NCBI GenBank assembly: GCA_903872505.1 | Contig: CAIQKV010000044.1 | Span: forward strand, 1-64,000 | From: an uncultured Opitutia bacterium | GTDB taxonomy: Bacteria > Verrucomicrobiota > Verrucomicrobiia > Opitutales > Opitutaceae | Reading direction: 5' to 3' | DNA length: 64,000 nucleotides | Shown: in pieces, positions 1-10,224 of the stretch | Position numbering within the stretch: the stretch's first letter is position 1 | Layout of the letters: each line of letters starts with the position of its first letter | Notes under the pieces: generated by a model | What the model was told of the DNA's origin: nothing | Database searches by the model: none | What the model saw: the letters and a program-made list of their open reading frames with translations, nothing else | Program-made: the position numbers and the translations under genes

Positions 1-1639
<1,639 letters not shown>

Positions 1640-1665
1640 GAATTAGGAGCGGACAAGGTAAAGAG

Positions 1666-1686
1666 CACTTGAGGCGAAATCAAGTG
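1666..1686. promoter_or_regulatory. Inverted repeat upstream of htpG, possible stress operator
   Basis: CACTTGA, seven bases, TCAAGTG form a perfect 7-bp inverted repeat 27 bp upstream of the htpG start codon. The arrangement recalls CIRCE (GCACTC-N9-GAGTGC) but matches it only partly (GCACT...AGTGG), so HrcA control is a guess. It could also be a simple 5'-UTR hairpin. Confidence 0.35.
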
Positions 1687-1756
1687 GCCACACCTTGGAT
1701 TTCAGACGGACAGTTACCACTTGGCGCGCCCGGCGATACCCGTTTAGTCGTCGGCG

Positions 1757-3739
1757 ATGGCCCAACCAAACCTCGAGCGACTGCTCCGCTGGTCCTGGCG
1801 CTGGGCCGGACTGGCGCTGTTGGTTGTCTGGGCGGGATGTGAAACCGACACGGTCAAGCCGCCGCCGAAGCGTTCGCCGCCAGCGAGCGTTGCGGCGCCC
1901 GCGCCGGACAGCCCGCGCGCCATCATCGAAAAACGACTGCAGGACAATGCGGCCGCTCAAGCCCGCGATATCGCCAAGATCTACGCGCACACGCCGGCAG
2001 ATCAGTATCCGGGCGCCAGGGCGTTGGGCTGGCAGCTGCTCTTTGAGGTGCTCGACAAGCCCTGGCAGCCGGTCGATTTCGAAACCGCCGTGCGGCACAA
2101 CCCGCTGTTCTGGCAGGCGGCGATCGAACTGGGTCCCCACGACGTCAGCCTGCCACTTCTCTACGCCTCGCTGGCGATTCTCGGGCGGGACTACGCCTCC
2201 GCTGCGCGCATCCTGACCGTGGCCCAGGCGGCCATGCCGTTGACCCCGACGATCCGCAAGACCTACGCCACGTCGGAATCACTGCTGAATTGCATGGGTC
2301 AGCTGCAGGTGACCGACGTTCCTTCGATTGAGAACATGGGCAAGACCGGCGATTGTGTGAGAGGCTTCTTCCATGTGTGGGCCCGCCTCCAAACCGATCC
2401 GGGCTGCCTCCAGTTGCAATATGCGCTGGTCGAGGTGGAGGCCCGATGGACCCAGCTGCTAATCTGGTCGACGACGACGGCCGAAGCGCAGGAAGCCCTC
2501 CTCGGCGAGAGGGTGATGGGACGAGCTGGACTGGCATCTGATTTTGAAAAGCAGATCACCAAGTCGGATCCGCTGTGGGCCACGGCGCTGAATGCGACGG
2601 CCAAGCAATGGCTGGGCAACGCCACCCTGCTCCAGAAGTGGACGCGGTGGTCCACTTATTGCGAGCCGGCCGACCTTCGCACCTTGGACGAATCCATCGA
2701 CTTCTACACGGCGGCTGGGCGCGGGGATCTCGCTTGGATGGTGTGGCGGAGCAAACGGGCAATGACCGGCATTGTCCCCGCGAGCGAGCTCACGCGCTGG
2801 ACGACTTGGAGCGGTGCGCTGCTTCCGCCGGCGGCCAACGCCGTGCTGATGGAGGCGAGCCGAAAGCCATCGGCGGGAAGCGGTTTGGTGCCCATCGCGG
2901 GCGAAGGCCCGAGCGAGGCATGGTCGGGCGACAAGGAGTTGCATCCCCTCGTGGCGATCAAGATCGAGCGGTATATCGCCATGATCGATGGGATCCTGCA
3001 AAACGCTCAGCGCGGTTCGGACAACGAGGCGCAGCTGCGGTTGTCCCGCGCTGAACAGCTTGCGGAGGTGCGCGCCTATTCCGGGGCCCAGCGGGAAATC
3101 GACCGCGCGATACAAATTCAAGGCGCATCCGAAAAGGCCATCAGGCTCCAAGCGGCGATGCTTTCAGACCAGGGCAAGTTCTCCGAGGCGGACAAGCTGT
3201 TTGAGGGTCTGCGTCAGAAGGCGACCCCGGCGCTGTCGACGGAATATCGTTACGGATTTCATCTGTACCGCCGGCAGGATTACGTGGCGGCGCGCGGGCA
3301 GTTCCATACCCTGGCAGACAAGGCAACGTGGGACGTCTCCATGGCCATCATGGCGGACTTGGCCGCCCGCCGGAGCGGAGGCCGGGAACTGGAGCTCTTG
3401 TCCCGCGCTGATTCGCACGCCTTGCCCGGTTCGTGGGACGAGGCGGGGCTGAACTACCTGCTGGGCAAAAAGTCTGAGCAGCAGCTGATTGACGCCACCC
3501 GGCGCGATTCGGAGTTCGAGATGCTGCGGCGGCAGTGCGAGGCCTACTACTGGCTCTCCCAGGTCGCGCTCGGCGAGCAGCGGCGGGACGATGCCGTGGC
3601 GTGGCTCCAGCGGTGCCTGAACACCGGATTCGCTGCCGACCTCATATACTGGCTGGCGCGAGACGAGCTGCAACGGCTCGCACCTGAAAAGGTGAAGGAC
3701 CGCGGACCGCCGAATTCCGATTGGGTGATCACTACGTAA
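1757..3739 (+). CDS. Large predicted outer-membrane or periplasmic lipoprotein with helical repeats
   Basis: The 660-residue product starts with a charged n-region, a hydrophobic stretch (LALLVVWAGC) and a lipobox with Cys at about residue 28, followed by a Pro-rich linker, so it should be a type II-signal lipoprotein. The remainder is mostly amphipathic helices rich in Ala, Leu and Arg. The part after residue 440 (EQLAEVRAYSGAQREI, QAAMLSDQGKFSEADKLF, YRRQDYVAARGQF, ALGEQRRDDAVAWLQRCL) has the spacing of TPR units. I do not recognise a catalytic domain. It stands alone, convergent with livF, with only one base between the stop codons and no visible terminator. Function unknown; a scaffold or turnover role is only a guess. 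Confidence 0.8.
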   Translation: MAQPNLERLLRWSWRWAGLALLVVWAGCETDTVKPPPKRSPPASVAAPAPDSPRAIIEKRLQDNAAAQARDIAKIYAHTPADQYPGARALGWQLLFEVLDKPWQPVDFETAVRHNPLFWQAAIELGPHDVSLPLLYASLAILGRDYASAARILTVAQAAMPLTPTIRKTYATSESLLNCMGQLQVTDVPSIENMGKTGDCVRGFFHVWARLQTDPGCLQLQYALVEVEARWTQLLIWSTTTAEAQEALLGERVMGRAGLASDFEKQITKSDPLWATALNATAKQWLGNATLLQKWTRWSTYCEPADLRTLDESIDFYTAAGRGDLAWMVWRSKRAMTGIVPASELTRWTTWSGALLPPAANAVLMEASRKPSAGSGLVPIAGEGPSEAWSGDKELHPLVAIKIERYIAMIDGILQNAQRGSDNEAQLRLSRAEQLAEVRAYSGAQREIDRAIQIQGASEKAIRLQAAMLSDQGKFSEADKLFEGLRQKATPALSTEYRYGFHLYRRQDYVAARGQFHTLADKATWDVSMAIMADLAARRSGGRELELLSRADSHALPGSWDEAGLNYLLGKKSEQQLIDATRRDSEFEMLRRQCEAYYWLSQVALGEQRRDDAVAWLQRCLNTGFAADLIYWLARDELQRLAPEKVKDRGPPNSDWVITT

Positions 3740-3740
3740 C

Positions 3741-4448
3741 TCACCCGCCCAGATACGTGGCCTTGAGCTGGGGGTCGGTGCGGAGCTGCCTGCTGGGGCC
3801 GTGCATCACGATGCGGCCCGTCTCGAGCACGTAGGCCGAGCTGCTGACCTCGAGGGCGAGGTTGGCGTTCTGCTCGACGAGCAGGATGGTGATGCCGTGG
3901 TTCCGGTTAATCTCCACGATCTTCTCGAAGATGGTGCTGATCAGGCGCGGGGCGATGCCGAGCGAGGGCTCGTCCAGCATGAGGAACTTCGGGCTGCCCA
4001 TCAGGGCGCGGCCGATGGCGAGCATCTGCTGCTCGCCGCCGGACAGGGTGCCGGCCATCTGCTTGATCCGCTCCTTCAGGCGGGGAAAGATGCTGAACAC
4101 GTAGTCGCGGTTCTTCGCGATGAGCTCCTTGTCGTGCTGCAGGTAGGCGCCCATCGCGAGGTTCTCGTCGACGGTGAGGTTGGAGAAGATCATCCGGCCC
4201 TCGGGCACGTGGCAGAGCCCGCGGGCGACGATCTGGTGCGCGGGGAGCCGGGTGATGTCCGCGCCGAGAAACTCGATCCGCCCGGCCTTCGGGCGCAGCA
4301 GGCCGGAGATCGTGCGGAGGGTGGTGGTCTTGCCCGCGCCGTTGCCGCCGATGAGCGTGACGATCGCGCCCTGCTCGATCGTGAAGGAGATGCCGCCGAG
4401 CGCGGAGATGGCGCCGTAGCTGACGGAAAGGTCGGTGACGGTCAGCAT
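3741..4448 (-). CDS. livF: Branched-chain amino acid ABC transporter, ATP-binding protein LivF
   Basis: 235 residues, the normal LivF size. Walker A is GGNGAGKT (about residues 34-41), the signature is LSGGEQQM (about 135) and Walker B is FLMLDEPSLGI, followed by the His switch region. It is one of the two cytosolic ATPases driving uptake of Leu/Ile/Val or related substrates through LivHM. It is the last gene of a minus-strand livKHMGF operon, two bases after the livG stop. LivF-type rather than LivG-type is supported by the short length and the LRTISGLL sequence after Walker A. The real substrate could be an amide or urea compound, as Liv-type systems are broad. Confidence 0.95.
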   Translation of the reverse strand: MLTVTDLSVSYGAISALGGISFTIEQGAIVTLIGGNGAGKTTTLRTISGLLRPKAGRIEFLGADITRLPAHQIVARGLCHVPEGRMIFSNLTVDENLAMGAYLQHDKELIAKNRDYVFSIFPRLKERIKQMAGTLSGGEQQMLAIGRALMGSPKFLMLDEPSLGIAPRLISTIFEKIVEINRNHGITILLVEQNANLALEVSSSAYVLETGRIVMHGPSRQLRTDPQLKATYLGG

Positions 4449-4450
4449 GC

Positions 4451-5242
4451 TCAGTGGTGCGCAAGGCTCTTCGTGTGGTCCTCGCCCAGGTAGGCCTCGA
4501 TGACCTTCGGGTCGCTTTGGATCGCGGCGGGGTCGCCCTCGGCGATCTTCACGCCGTAGTCGAGGACCGCGATGCGCTGGCAGACGCCCATGACCACCTT
4601 CATCGAGTGCTCGACGAGCAGGATGGAGAGGTTGAACTGCTTCTGGATCTGCTGGATCAGGCGGACGAGCTCGACCTTCTCGGTCGGGTTCATGCCGGCG
4701 GCGGGCTCGTCGAGCAGGAGGAGCCGCGGCTTGGTCGCGAGGCAGCGGACGATCTCGAGCCGGCGCTGCTCGCCGTAGGGAAGGCTCCTGGCGGGGGCGT
4801 CGCGGAAGCGCCGCAGGTTGAAGATGTCCAGCAGCTCCTCGGCGTTCCGGGTGATCGCCGCCTCATCGGCGCGGAAGGCGCGGAGCCGGAGGAGGGTGTG
4901 CAGCGGGTTGGTGCCGCGGTGGAGGTTGCAGGCGACGCGGACGTTGTCGAAGACCGAGAGGCTGCCGAAGAGGCGGATGTTCTGGAAGGTGCGGGCGATG
5001 CCGCACTCGACGATCTCGTTGACCGCGAGGCCGGCGAGGTCGCGGCCGGCGAACGTGACCGTGCCCTCGGACGGCGGGTACACGCCGGTGATGACGTTGA
5101 AGACGGTGGTCTTCCCCGCGCCGTTGGGGCCGATGAGCCCGCAGAGTTCGCCCTCGCCGACCGTGAAATCCACGCCGTTGACGGCGGTGAGCCCGCCGAA
5201 ACGGACCGTGGTCTGGTCCAGCTGGAGAAGGGAGGCGGCCAT
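4451..5242 (-). CDS. livG: Branched-chain amino acid ABC transporter, ATP-binding protein LivG
   Basis: 263 residues. Walker A is GPNGAGKT (about residues 38-45), the signature is PYGEQRRLEIVRCLA, and Walker B is LLLDEPAAGMNPTE, typical of LivG with its longer C-terminal tail (EAYLGED). Its ATG overlaps the livM stop as ATGA, so translation is probably coupled. Partner of LivF on the cytosolic face of the LivHM permease. Confidence 0.95.
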   Translation of the reverse strand: MAASLLQLDQTTVRFGGLTAVNGVDFTVGEGELCGLIGPNGAGKTTVFNVITGVYPPSEGTVTFAGRDLAGLAVNEIVECGIARTFQNIRLFGSLSVFDNVRVACNLHRGTNPLHTLLRLRAFRADEAAITRNAEELLDIFNLRRFRDAPARSLPYGEQRRLEIVRCLATKPRLLLLDEPAAGMNPTEKVELVRLIQQIQKQFNLSILLVEHSMKVVMGVCQRIAVLDYGVKIAEGDPAAIQSDPKVIEAYLGEDHTKSLAHH

Positions 5243-6186
5243 CAGACCCGGGCCTTTCCGAACTTGAAGTTAAACAGGCCCTGGGGCCGGGAGAGCATCA
5301 GCACGATCAGCAGGAAGGAGTAGAGCACCATGCGGTACTCGGCGACGGGCCGCAGGACCTCGGGGAGCAGCGTGAGCAGGATGGCGGCGAGGATGACGCC
5401 GACCGTGTTGCCCATGCCGCCGAGGATGACCATGACGACGATCTCGATCGACTTGGTGAAGTCGAAGCCGGTGGGCGTGATGGTGAGCTTGAAGTGGCCG
5501 TAGAGCCCGCCCGCGATGCCCGCGAAAAACGCGCCGATCACAAAGGCGACGATCTTGTAGCGCGTGGTGTTGAGCCCGACGGCCTCGGCGGCGATCTCGT
5601 CGTCATGGGTGGCGAGGAAGCCGCGGCCGTAGGTGGAGTGGACGAGGCAGGTGACGACGAAGACCGTGAGGGCGACGAAGGCGAGGACCCAGAAGATCGA
5701 GGTGTACGCCGGGATGCCGTTCAGGCCGAGCGCGCCGCCGAGCGACTCCACGTTCTGGAACGTCACGCGGATGATCTCGCCGAACCCGAGGGTGACCAGC
5801 GCGAGGTAGTCGCCCTTGAGCCGGAGCGAGGGCACGCCGACGAGCAGGCCGGCGAGGGCGGCGCTCAGGCCGCCGGCCAGGAGCGCGACGAGAAAGAGCC
5901 CGCCCTCCTGCAGCGCCGTGCCGCCGTCCTCGCCGAACAGCCGCGGCGCGAGGTACATCGAGACCGCCGCGGAGAGGTAGGCGCCGACGGACATGAAGCC
6001 CGCGTGGCCGAGCGAGAACTGGCCGGTGTAGCCGTTCACAAGGTTGAGCGAGACGGCGAGGATGACGTTGATGCCGATGCCGATGAGGACGTCGAGGTAG
6101 TAGGGATTGATCGAGTCCGAGAAATGCTGGACGCCGAAGGCCACGAGCAGGGCGGCGAGGAGGGCGAGGTGCGGTTTCGGGGGCAT
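5242..6186 (-). CDS. livM: Branched-chain amino acid ABC transporter, permease LivM
   Basis: The track ORF begins at 6387, but its first 67 residues are low-complexity Ser/Pro/Arg sequence read antiframe through livH. I place the start at the ATG at 6186 (MPPKPHLALLAALLVAF), giving 314 residues, the family norm. It is a multi-pass inner-membrane protein with LivM hallmarks such as LNLVNGYTGQFSLGHAGFMSVGAY and the coupling segment SLRLKGDYLALVTLGFGEIIR. It pairs with LivH; its 3' end overlaps livG by four bases. Confidence 0.94.
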   Translation of the reverse strand: MPPKPHLALLAALLVAFGVQHFSDSINPYYLDVLIGIGINVILAVSLNLVNGYTGQFSLGHAGFMSVGAYLSAAVSMYLAPRLFGEDGGTALQEGGLFLVALLAGGLSAALAGLLVGVPSLRLKGDYLALVTLGFGEIIRVTFQNVESLGGALGLNGIPAYTSIFWVLAFVALTVFVVTCLVHSTYGRGFLATHDDEIAAEAVGLNTTRYKIVAFVIGAFFAGIAGGLYGHFKLTITPTGFDFTKSIEIVVMVILGGMGNTVGVILAAILLTLLPEVLRPVAEYRMVLYSFLLIVLMLSRPQGLFNFKFGKARV

Positions 6187-6205
6187 GGGGCGCGGCCGCG
6201 GGGCG

Positions 6206-7096
6206 TCAGACTTTCTCCACCGTGAACTTGCCGAGCAGGCCGGCGGGACGGAACAGGAGGATGATGATGAGGATCGCGAAGGCGATGGCGTCCTTGTAGG
6301 TGGACCACTCGCTGCCGGCCACGAAGGTCTCGACCGTGCCGAGGATGAGGCCGCCGAGCGCGGCGCCGGGGATGTTGCCGATGCCACCGAGGATGGCGGC
6401 GACGAAGGCCTTGAGGCCGGGCATCACGCCCATCAGCGGGTCGATCGACGGGTAGTTGAGCGCGTAGAGGATGCCGCCGGCGGCCGCGAGCGCCGAGCCG
6501 AGGCCGAAGGTGAAGGAGATGACGACGTCGTTGTTCACCCCCATGAGGACGGCGGCCTTGGGGTTGAGCGAGACGGCGCGCATCGCGGTGCCGATCTTGG
6601 TCCGGTAGACGATGAACTGGAGGACCACCATCAGCACGACCGAGACGGCGATGACGATGAGCTGGTTGCTGGAGACGATGACGCCGCCCAGCGAGAAACT
6701 CCGGACCGGGAAGACCGCGGGGAAGTTGCGCGGCGCGGCGCCGAAGAAGACCTGGCCGGTGTACTCCAGCAGGAGCGAGACGCCGATGGCGGTGATCAGG
6801 ACATTGAGCGTGGGCGCGCCGCGGAGCGGGCGGTAGGCCAGCCGCTCAATCGTCATGCCGAGGAGGGCGCAGCCGACCATGGCCGCGCCCAGCACGGCGA
6901 GGCCGCCCCAGAGCGTGTGCTCGGGGACGAGCTTGCCCATGTAGTAGCCGATGAAGGCGCCGACCATGAAGACGTCCGAGTGGGCAAAGTTGATGAAGCG
7001 CAGCACGCCGTAGACCATGGTGTAGCCGAGCGCGATGAGCGCATAGATCGCGCCGAGCGAGAGGCCGTTCAGGAGCTGTTGGAGGAGTTCGGACAA
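6206..7096 (-). CDS. livH: Branched-chain amino acid ABC transporter, permease LivH
   Basis: 296 residues, about eight predicted membrane segments. LivH hallmarks are NGLSLGAIYALIALGYTMVYG at the N-terminus and a conserved region around GVNNDVVISFTFGLGSALAA and ILGGIGNIPGAALGG. It forms the translocation pore with LivM. It follows livK after a 132-base GC-rich spacer and precedes livM by 19 bases. Confidence 0.95.
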   Translation of the reverse strand: MSELLQQLLNGLSLGAIYALIALGYTMVYGVLRFINFAHSDVFMVGAFIGYYMGKLVPEHTLWGGLAVLGAAMVGCALLGMTIERLAYRPLRGAPTLNVLITAIGVSLLLEYTGQVFFGAAPRNFPAVFPVRSFSLGGVIVSSNQLIVIAVSVVLMVVLQFIVYRTKIGTAMRAVSLNPKAAVLMGVNNDVVISFTFGLGSALAAAGGILYALNYPSIDPLMGVMPGLKAFVAAILGGIGNIPGAALGGLILGTVETFVAGSEWSTYKDAIAFAILIIILLFRPAGLLGKFTVEKV

Positions 7097-7228
7097 GCGG
7101 GAGGGGGACAGAGTTGAAAGGCCGGCCGGCGCGGGTCAATCGCCGCGTTCATCCCGCCGGCACGCGCGCGGGGAAGACCCCGGCGCCGGGGGTGGGGCGG
7201 CACGCGGGGCGGGACCGGGCCGCTCGCG

Positions 7229-8359
7229 TCAGGGGGTGATGGTCTCGACGAACTTGAACTCGCCATCCTTGACCGTGATGACCACGGCGGACTTGGTGGC
7301 GTTGCGGTGCGCGTCGATCGTGGTGCGGCCCGTGACGCCGTCGAAATTCCTGGTGGCGGCGATGGCCGCCCGGAGCTTGATGTGGTCGGTCGTGCCGGCG
7401 CGCTTGATGGCGTCGGCCAGGACCATGACGGAGTCGTAGCCGAGCGCGGCCATCGCGTCCGGGGTTTCGTCCGCGTAGCGGGCGCGGAATTTCTTCACGA
7501 AGCCCTGCACGCCGGGGGAGCTGCTCTCCGGGGAGTAGTGGGTCGAATAATAGGTGCCCTCGACGGCCTTGCCGCCGATCTCGATGAGCTGCGGGGCCTC
7601 CCAGCCGTCACCGCCGAAGAGGGGGCAGTTCAACTCGAGTTCCCGGGCCTGCTTCGAGATGAGCGCCGCCTCGGTGTAGTAGCCGGGCACGAAGATCCCG
7701 TCGACGCCCGCGGCCTTGACGGCGGTGAGCTGGGCCTTGAAGTCCTTGTCGCCCTCCGAGTATTTCTGCTCGATCGTGATCGTGCCCCCCATGGCCGCGA
7801 AGGTCTCCTTGAAGTACTTGGCGAGGTCGACGCTGTAGGCCGAGGAAACCGAGGTGAGGAGCGCGACCTTCTGCAGGTGGAGGCTGTTGCGGGCGAACTT
7901 CGCCATCACGGTGCCCTGGAACGGGTCGATGAAACACACGCGGAAGATGTAGCTGCCCATTTCCGTCACGCGCTTGTTGGTGGAGGAGGGCGAGATCATC
8001 GGGATCTTGCCGGCCTGCGCGATGGGCGCGGCCTCCAGCGAGCGGCCCGAGGCCACCTCGCCGAGGAGGGCGACGACCTGGTCGCGGGAGATGAGCTTCT
8101 TGACGATGGTGGCGGACTCGCCCTGCTTCGACTGGTTGTCCTCGGTGAGGAGCTCGAATTGGCGGCCGAGCACGCCGCCGGTGGCATTGAGCTCCTCGAT
8201 GGCGAGGAGGGTGCCCTTGTGGGAGGACTGGCCGAAGGCGGCCTCCTTGCCGGTGAGCGAGGCGAACTCGCCGACCTTGATGGGTGCCTGCGCGAGGGCG
8301 GAGCCGGCCACGGCCGCGGCGAACACCGGCAGCAGGAGGGTGGAAAGGGCTTTGGTCAT
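7229..8359 (-). CDS. livK: Branched-chain amino acid ABC transporter, periplasmic substrate-binding protein LivK
   Basis: The 889-residue track ORF overextends into an antisense frame of lptG. The true start is the ATG at 8359 (MTKALSTLLLPVFAAAVAGSALAQ), a Sec signal peptide cleaved after Ala-Gln-Ala, giving 376 residues. The mature protein begins APIKVGEFASLTGKEAAFGQ, typical of periplasmic binding protein family 6 (Leu/Ile/Val-binding). It delivers substrate to LivHM. It is first in the operon, so the promoter should lie in 8360-8503, shared with the divergent lptG-like gene. Confidence 0.93.
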   Translation of the reverse strand: MTKALSTLLLPVFAAAVAGSALAQAPIKVGEFASLTGKEAAFGQSSHKGTLLAIEELNATGGVLGRQFELLTEDNQSKQGESATIVKKLISRDQVVALLGEVASGRSLEAAPIAQAGKIPMISPSSTNKRVTEMGSYIFRVCFIDPFQGTVMAKFARNSLHLQKVALLTSVSSAYSVDLAKYFKETFAAMGGTITIEQKYSEGDKDFKAQLTAVKAAGVDGIFVPGYYTEAALISKQARELELNCPLFGGDGWEAPQLIEIGGKAVEGTYYSTHYSPESSSPGVQGFVKKFRARYADETPDAMAALGYDSVMVLADAIKRAGTTDHIKLRAAIAATRNFDGVTGRTTIDAHRNATKSAVVITVKDGEFKFVETITP

Positions 8360-8503
8360 GAAAAAACAGGAAGGGGGTTGAAGGGCCGCGGAAGCAAAGG
8401 GGTGCCGGGGGGCCTTTTCAACCCATCTGTTCGGCGCGGCGGCGGCGGCGGGCGGGCGGTTTGGGTTTTGCTTTCGCGCCCGTGCGGGGTATGACCGGCG
8501 GGG

Positions 8504-9616
8504 TTGAACACCTACGACCGACACCTGCTGCGCGAATGGCTGACGATCCTCGGGCTCGTGCTGGCCGCGACCATCGGGCTGATGCTGGTGCAGGTCCTGT
8601 ACGACGACTTCCGCACGCTGCGCGACCTCGGGGCGCGCGGGGTGGACATGTGGATGTACTTCTTCGTGACGATGCCGAGCTTCCTCGCGGTCGTGCTGCC
8701 GCTCGCGCTGCTCCTCTCCCTGCTGTACGTGCTGGGCAAGCTCCACCGGGCGAACGAATTTACCGCGCTGCGCGCCGCCGGGGTGGGCCTGCTGCGCATC
8801 ACGGCGCCGCTGTGGCTGGTCGGGGTGCTGGCCTGCGGGCTCTCGTGGTGGCTCAATTCCACCGTGGTGCCCTGGTCGGTGGAGACCTCGCGCGAGCTGC
8901 GCAACAACCTGGATTTCCGCCGGCAGGCCCGGACCATGGCGGCTGACCGCATCGGCGCCGTGGACAGCGTGGCCTTCAACAACCCCCGGGCGCGGCGCAT
9001 GTGGTTTTTCAACCGGTACAGCCAGGTGCTGCACCGGGGCTTCGGCGTGACGGTGTCCGAGCTCGACGGCCGGCGCCGGGAAGTGACGCGGCTCGCCGCG
9101 ACCGAGGCGTTTCCGAACCCGGGCGGCGGGGGCTGGACCTTCAAGGACGGCCGCGAGCTGACGTTCAATCCCGAGACCGGCGAGCTGCTCGGCACCGCCC
9201 CGTTTGCCGAGAAGGTCGTGCCGGGATATCACGAGGACCCGAAGCTGATGCTGCTCATCGACCGCCGGCCGGTCGACCTGTCGTTCTTTGAACTGCGGCA
9301 GCTGATTGACTACTTCGAATCCGAGGAGAGCCCGAAGGTCACGCCCTACGCGGTGCGCTATTACAGCCTGATCGCGGACACGCTCGGGCCGCTGATCGTC
9401 ATCGCGATCGCCATCCCGTTTGCCGTCACCGGTGTGCGCGTGAATCCCGCCGTGGGCGTGTCGAAGTCCTTCGGGTTGTTCTTCCTCTACTATGTCTTTA
9501 CCAACATCGCGGCGTCGCTGGCGACCAAGCAGCTGATCGATCCCGTGCTGGCGGCCTGGCTGCCGAACCTCGGCATGATCCTGCTGGCGGGGTGGCTGTT
9601 CAGCAAGCTGCGCTGA
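8504..9616 (+). CDS. lptG: LptF/LptG-family lipopolysaccharide export permease
   Basis: 370 residues, YjgP/YjgQ family. The N-terminus (NTYDRHLLREWLTILGLVLA), three helices including LAVVLPLALLLSLLYVLGKLHRANEFTALRAAGVG, a periplasmic beta-jellyroll domain (about 100-260) and three C-terminal helices match LptF/LptG. It moves LPS from the inner membrane to the Lpt bridge with LptB2. The frame opens with TTG at 8504; no in-frame ATG lies nearby, so TTG is the likely start. Only one copy is here, and F versus G cannot be settled by eye. The coupling-helix sequence EFTALRAAG is well conserved. Confidence 0.88.
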   Translation: MNTYDRHLLREWLTILGLVLAATIGLMLVQVLYDDFRTLRDLGARGVDMWMYFFVTMPSFLAVVLPLALLLSLLYVLGKLHRANEFTALRAAGVGLLRITAPLWLVGVLACGLSWWLNSTVVPWSVETSRELRNNLDFRRQARTMAADRIGAVDSVAFNNPRARRMWFFNRYSQVLHRGFGVTVSELDGRRREVTRLAATEAFPNPGGGGWTFKDGRELTFNPETGELLGTAPFAEKVVPGYHEDPKLMLLIDRRPVDLSFFELRQLIDYFESEESPKVTPYAVRYYSLIADTLGPLIVIAIAIPFAVTGVRVNPAVGVSKSFGLFFLYYVFTNIAASLATKQLIDPVLAAWLPNLGMILLAGWLFSKLR

Positions 9617-9678
9617 GCGGGGAACGCGTCGGGCCCGGATTGGAGCCGCGGCGCCCCCGCCGCGGATGGGTCTAGGAC

Positions 9679-9735
9679 GCGGCGAAGGCGCCGCATCCCC
9701 AACAAGCCAGCGCGTTGGAGACAACGCGTTCCAGC
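9679..9735 (-). repeat. Dispersed intergenic repeat, copy 1 (CGCGTTG hairpin plus GGGGATGCGGCGCC tail)
   Basis: Read on the minus strand, a hairpin CGCGTTG-tctc-CAACGCG is followed by TGGGGATGCGGCGCC, which is itself part of a second hairpin (GCGGC..GCCGC). The same order and the same 15-base tail recur at 19364-19417 on the plus strand. The element fills most of the lptG-dgkA gap. Confidence 0.7.
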
Positions 9736-9738
9736 TGC

Positions 9739-10191
9739 TCAGCCGACGAGGCGGCGCCACACGGCGTTGCTCGGCCACAGCAGGATGGTCCACACGACGA
9801 TGCAGTTGATGTAGCTGAGAAAGACGGCGGCGCTCGCCATGTCCTTGATGCGCTTGGCCAGCGGGTGCTGCTCGGGCCGGAGGTAGTCGATGACCCACTC
9901 GATGGCGGAGTTGAGCAGCTCGACGATGAGGATGAGAATGAGCGAGGCGATCATCAGCGCGGTCGAGACCGCGTTGACCGGCAGGATGATGGCGAAGGGG
10001 ACGAGCAGGAGGGCGAAGATCAGGTCCTCGCGGAACGAGGGCTCATGCTTCACCGCCGCGAAGAACCCCTCGACGGAATAGCGGACCGACGAGAAGAAAT
10101 TGTGAAAGCTGCGCCGCTTGGGCTCGGGGGTCTCGGCGGGAGGGGCCACGGCGGCAACGCTAGGCGCCGCGCCGGCGGGGCGGAAGCGCAT
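9739..10191 (-). CDS. dgkA: Diacylglycerol kinase (DgkA family)
   Basis: 150 residues: an N-terminal Pro/Ala-rich cytosolic extension of about 27 residues, then a three-helix membrane kinase. The diagnostic DgkA motif is present as VELLNSAIEWVID, with the amphipathic surface helix SFHNFFSSVRYSVEGFFAAVKHEPSFREDL. Members phosphorylate diacylglycerol or undecaprenol; DgkA of Gram-negatives recycles diacylglycerol from membrane-derived glycan synthesis. Minus strand, convergent with the LptG-like gene across a repeat-filled spacer. Confidence 0.93.
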   Translation of the reverse strand: MRFRPAGAAPSVAAVAPPAETPEPKRRSFHNFFSSVRYSVEGFFAAVKHEPSFREDLIFALLLVPFAIILPVNAVSTALMIASLILILIVELLNSAIEWVIDYLRPEQHPLAKRIKDMASAAVFLSYINCIVVWTILLWPSNAVWRRLVG

Positions 10192-10224
10192 TCTTGCGCG
10201 CCGCGAAAATCCCGCCCGCCCGGG

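Noticed and set aside
7229-9898. 889-residue minus-strand ORF
   Set aside because: Real LivK begins at 8359 with a clean signal peptide; upstream is antisense to the LptG-like gene.
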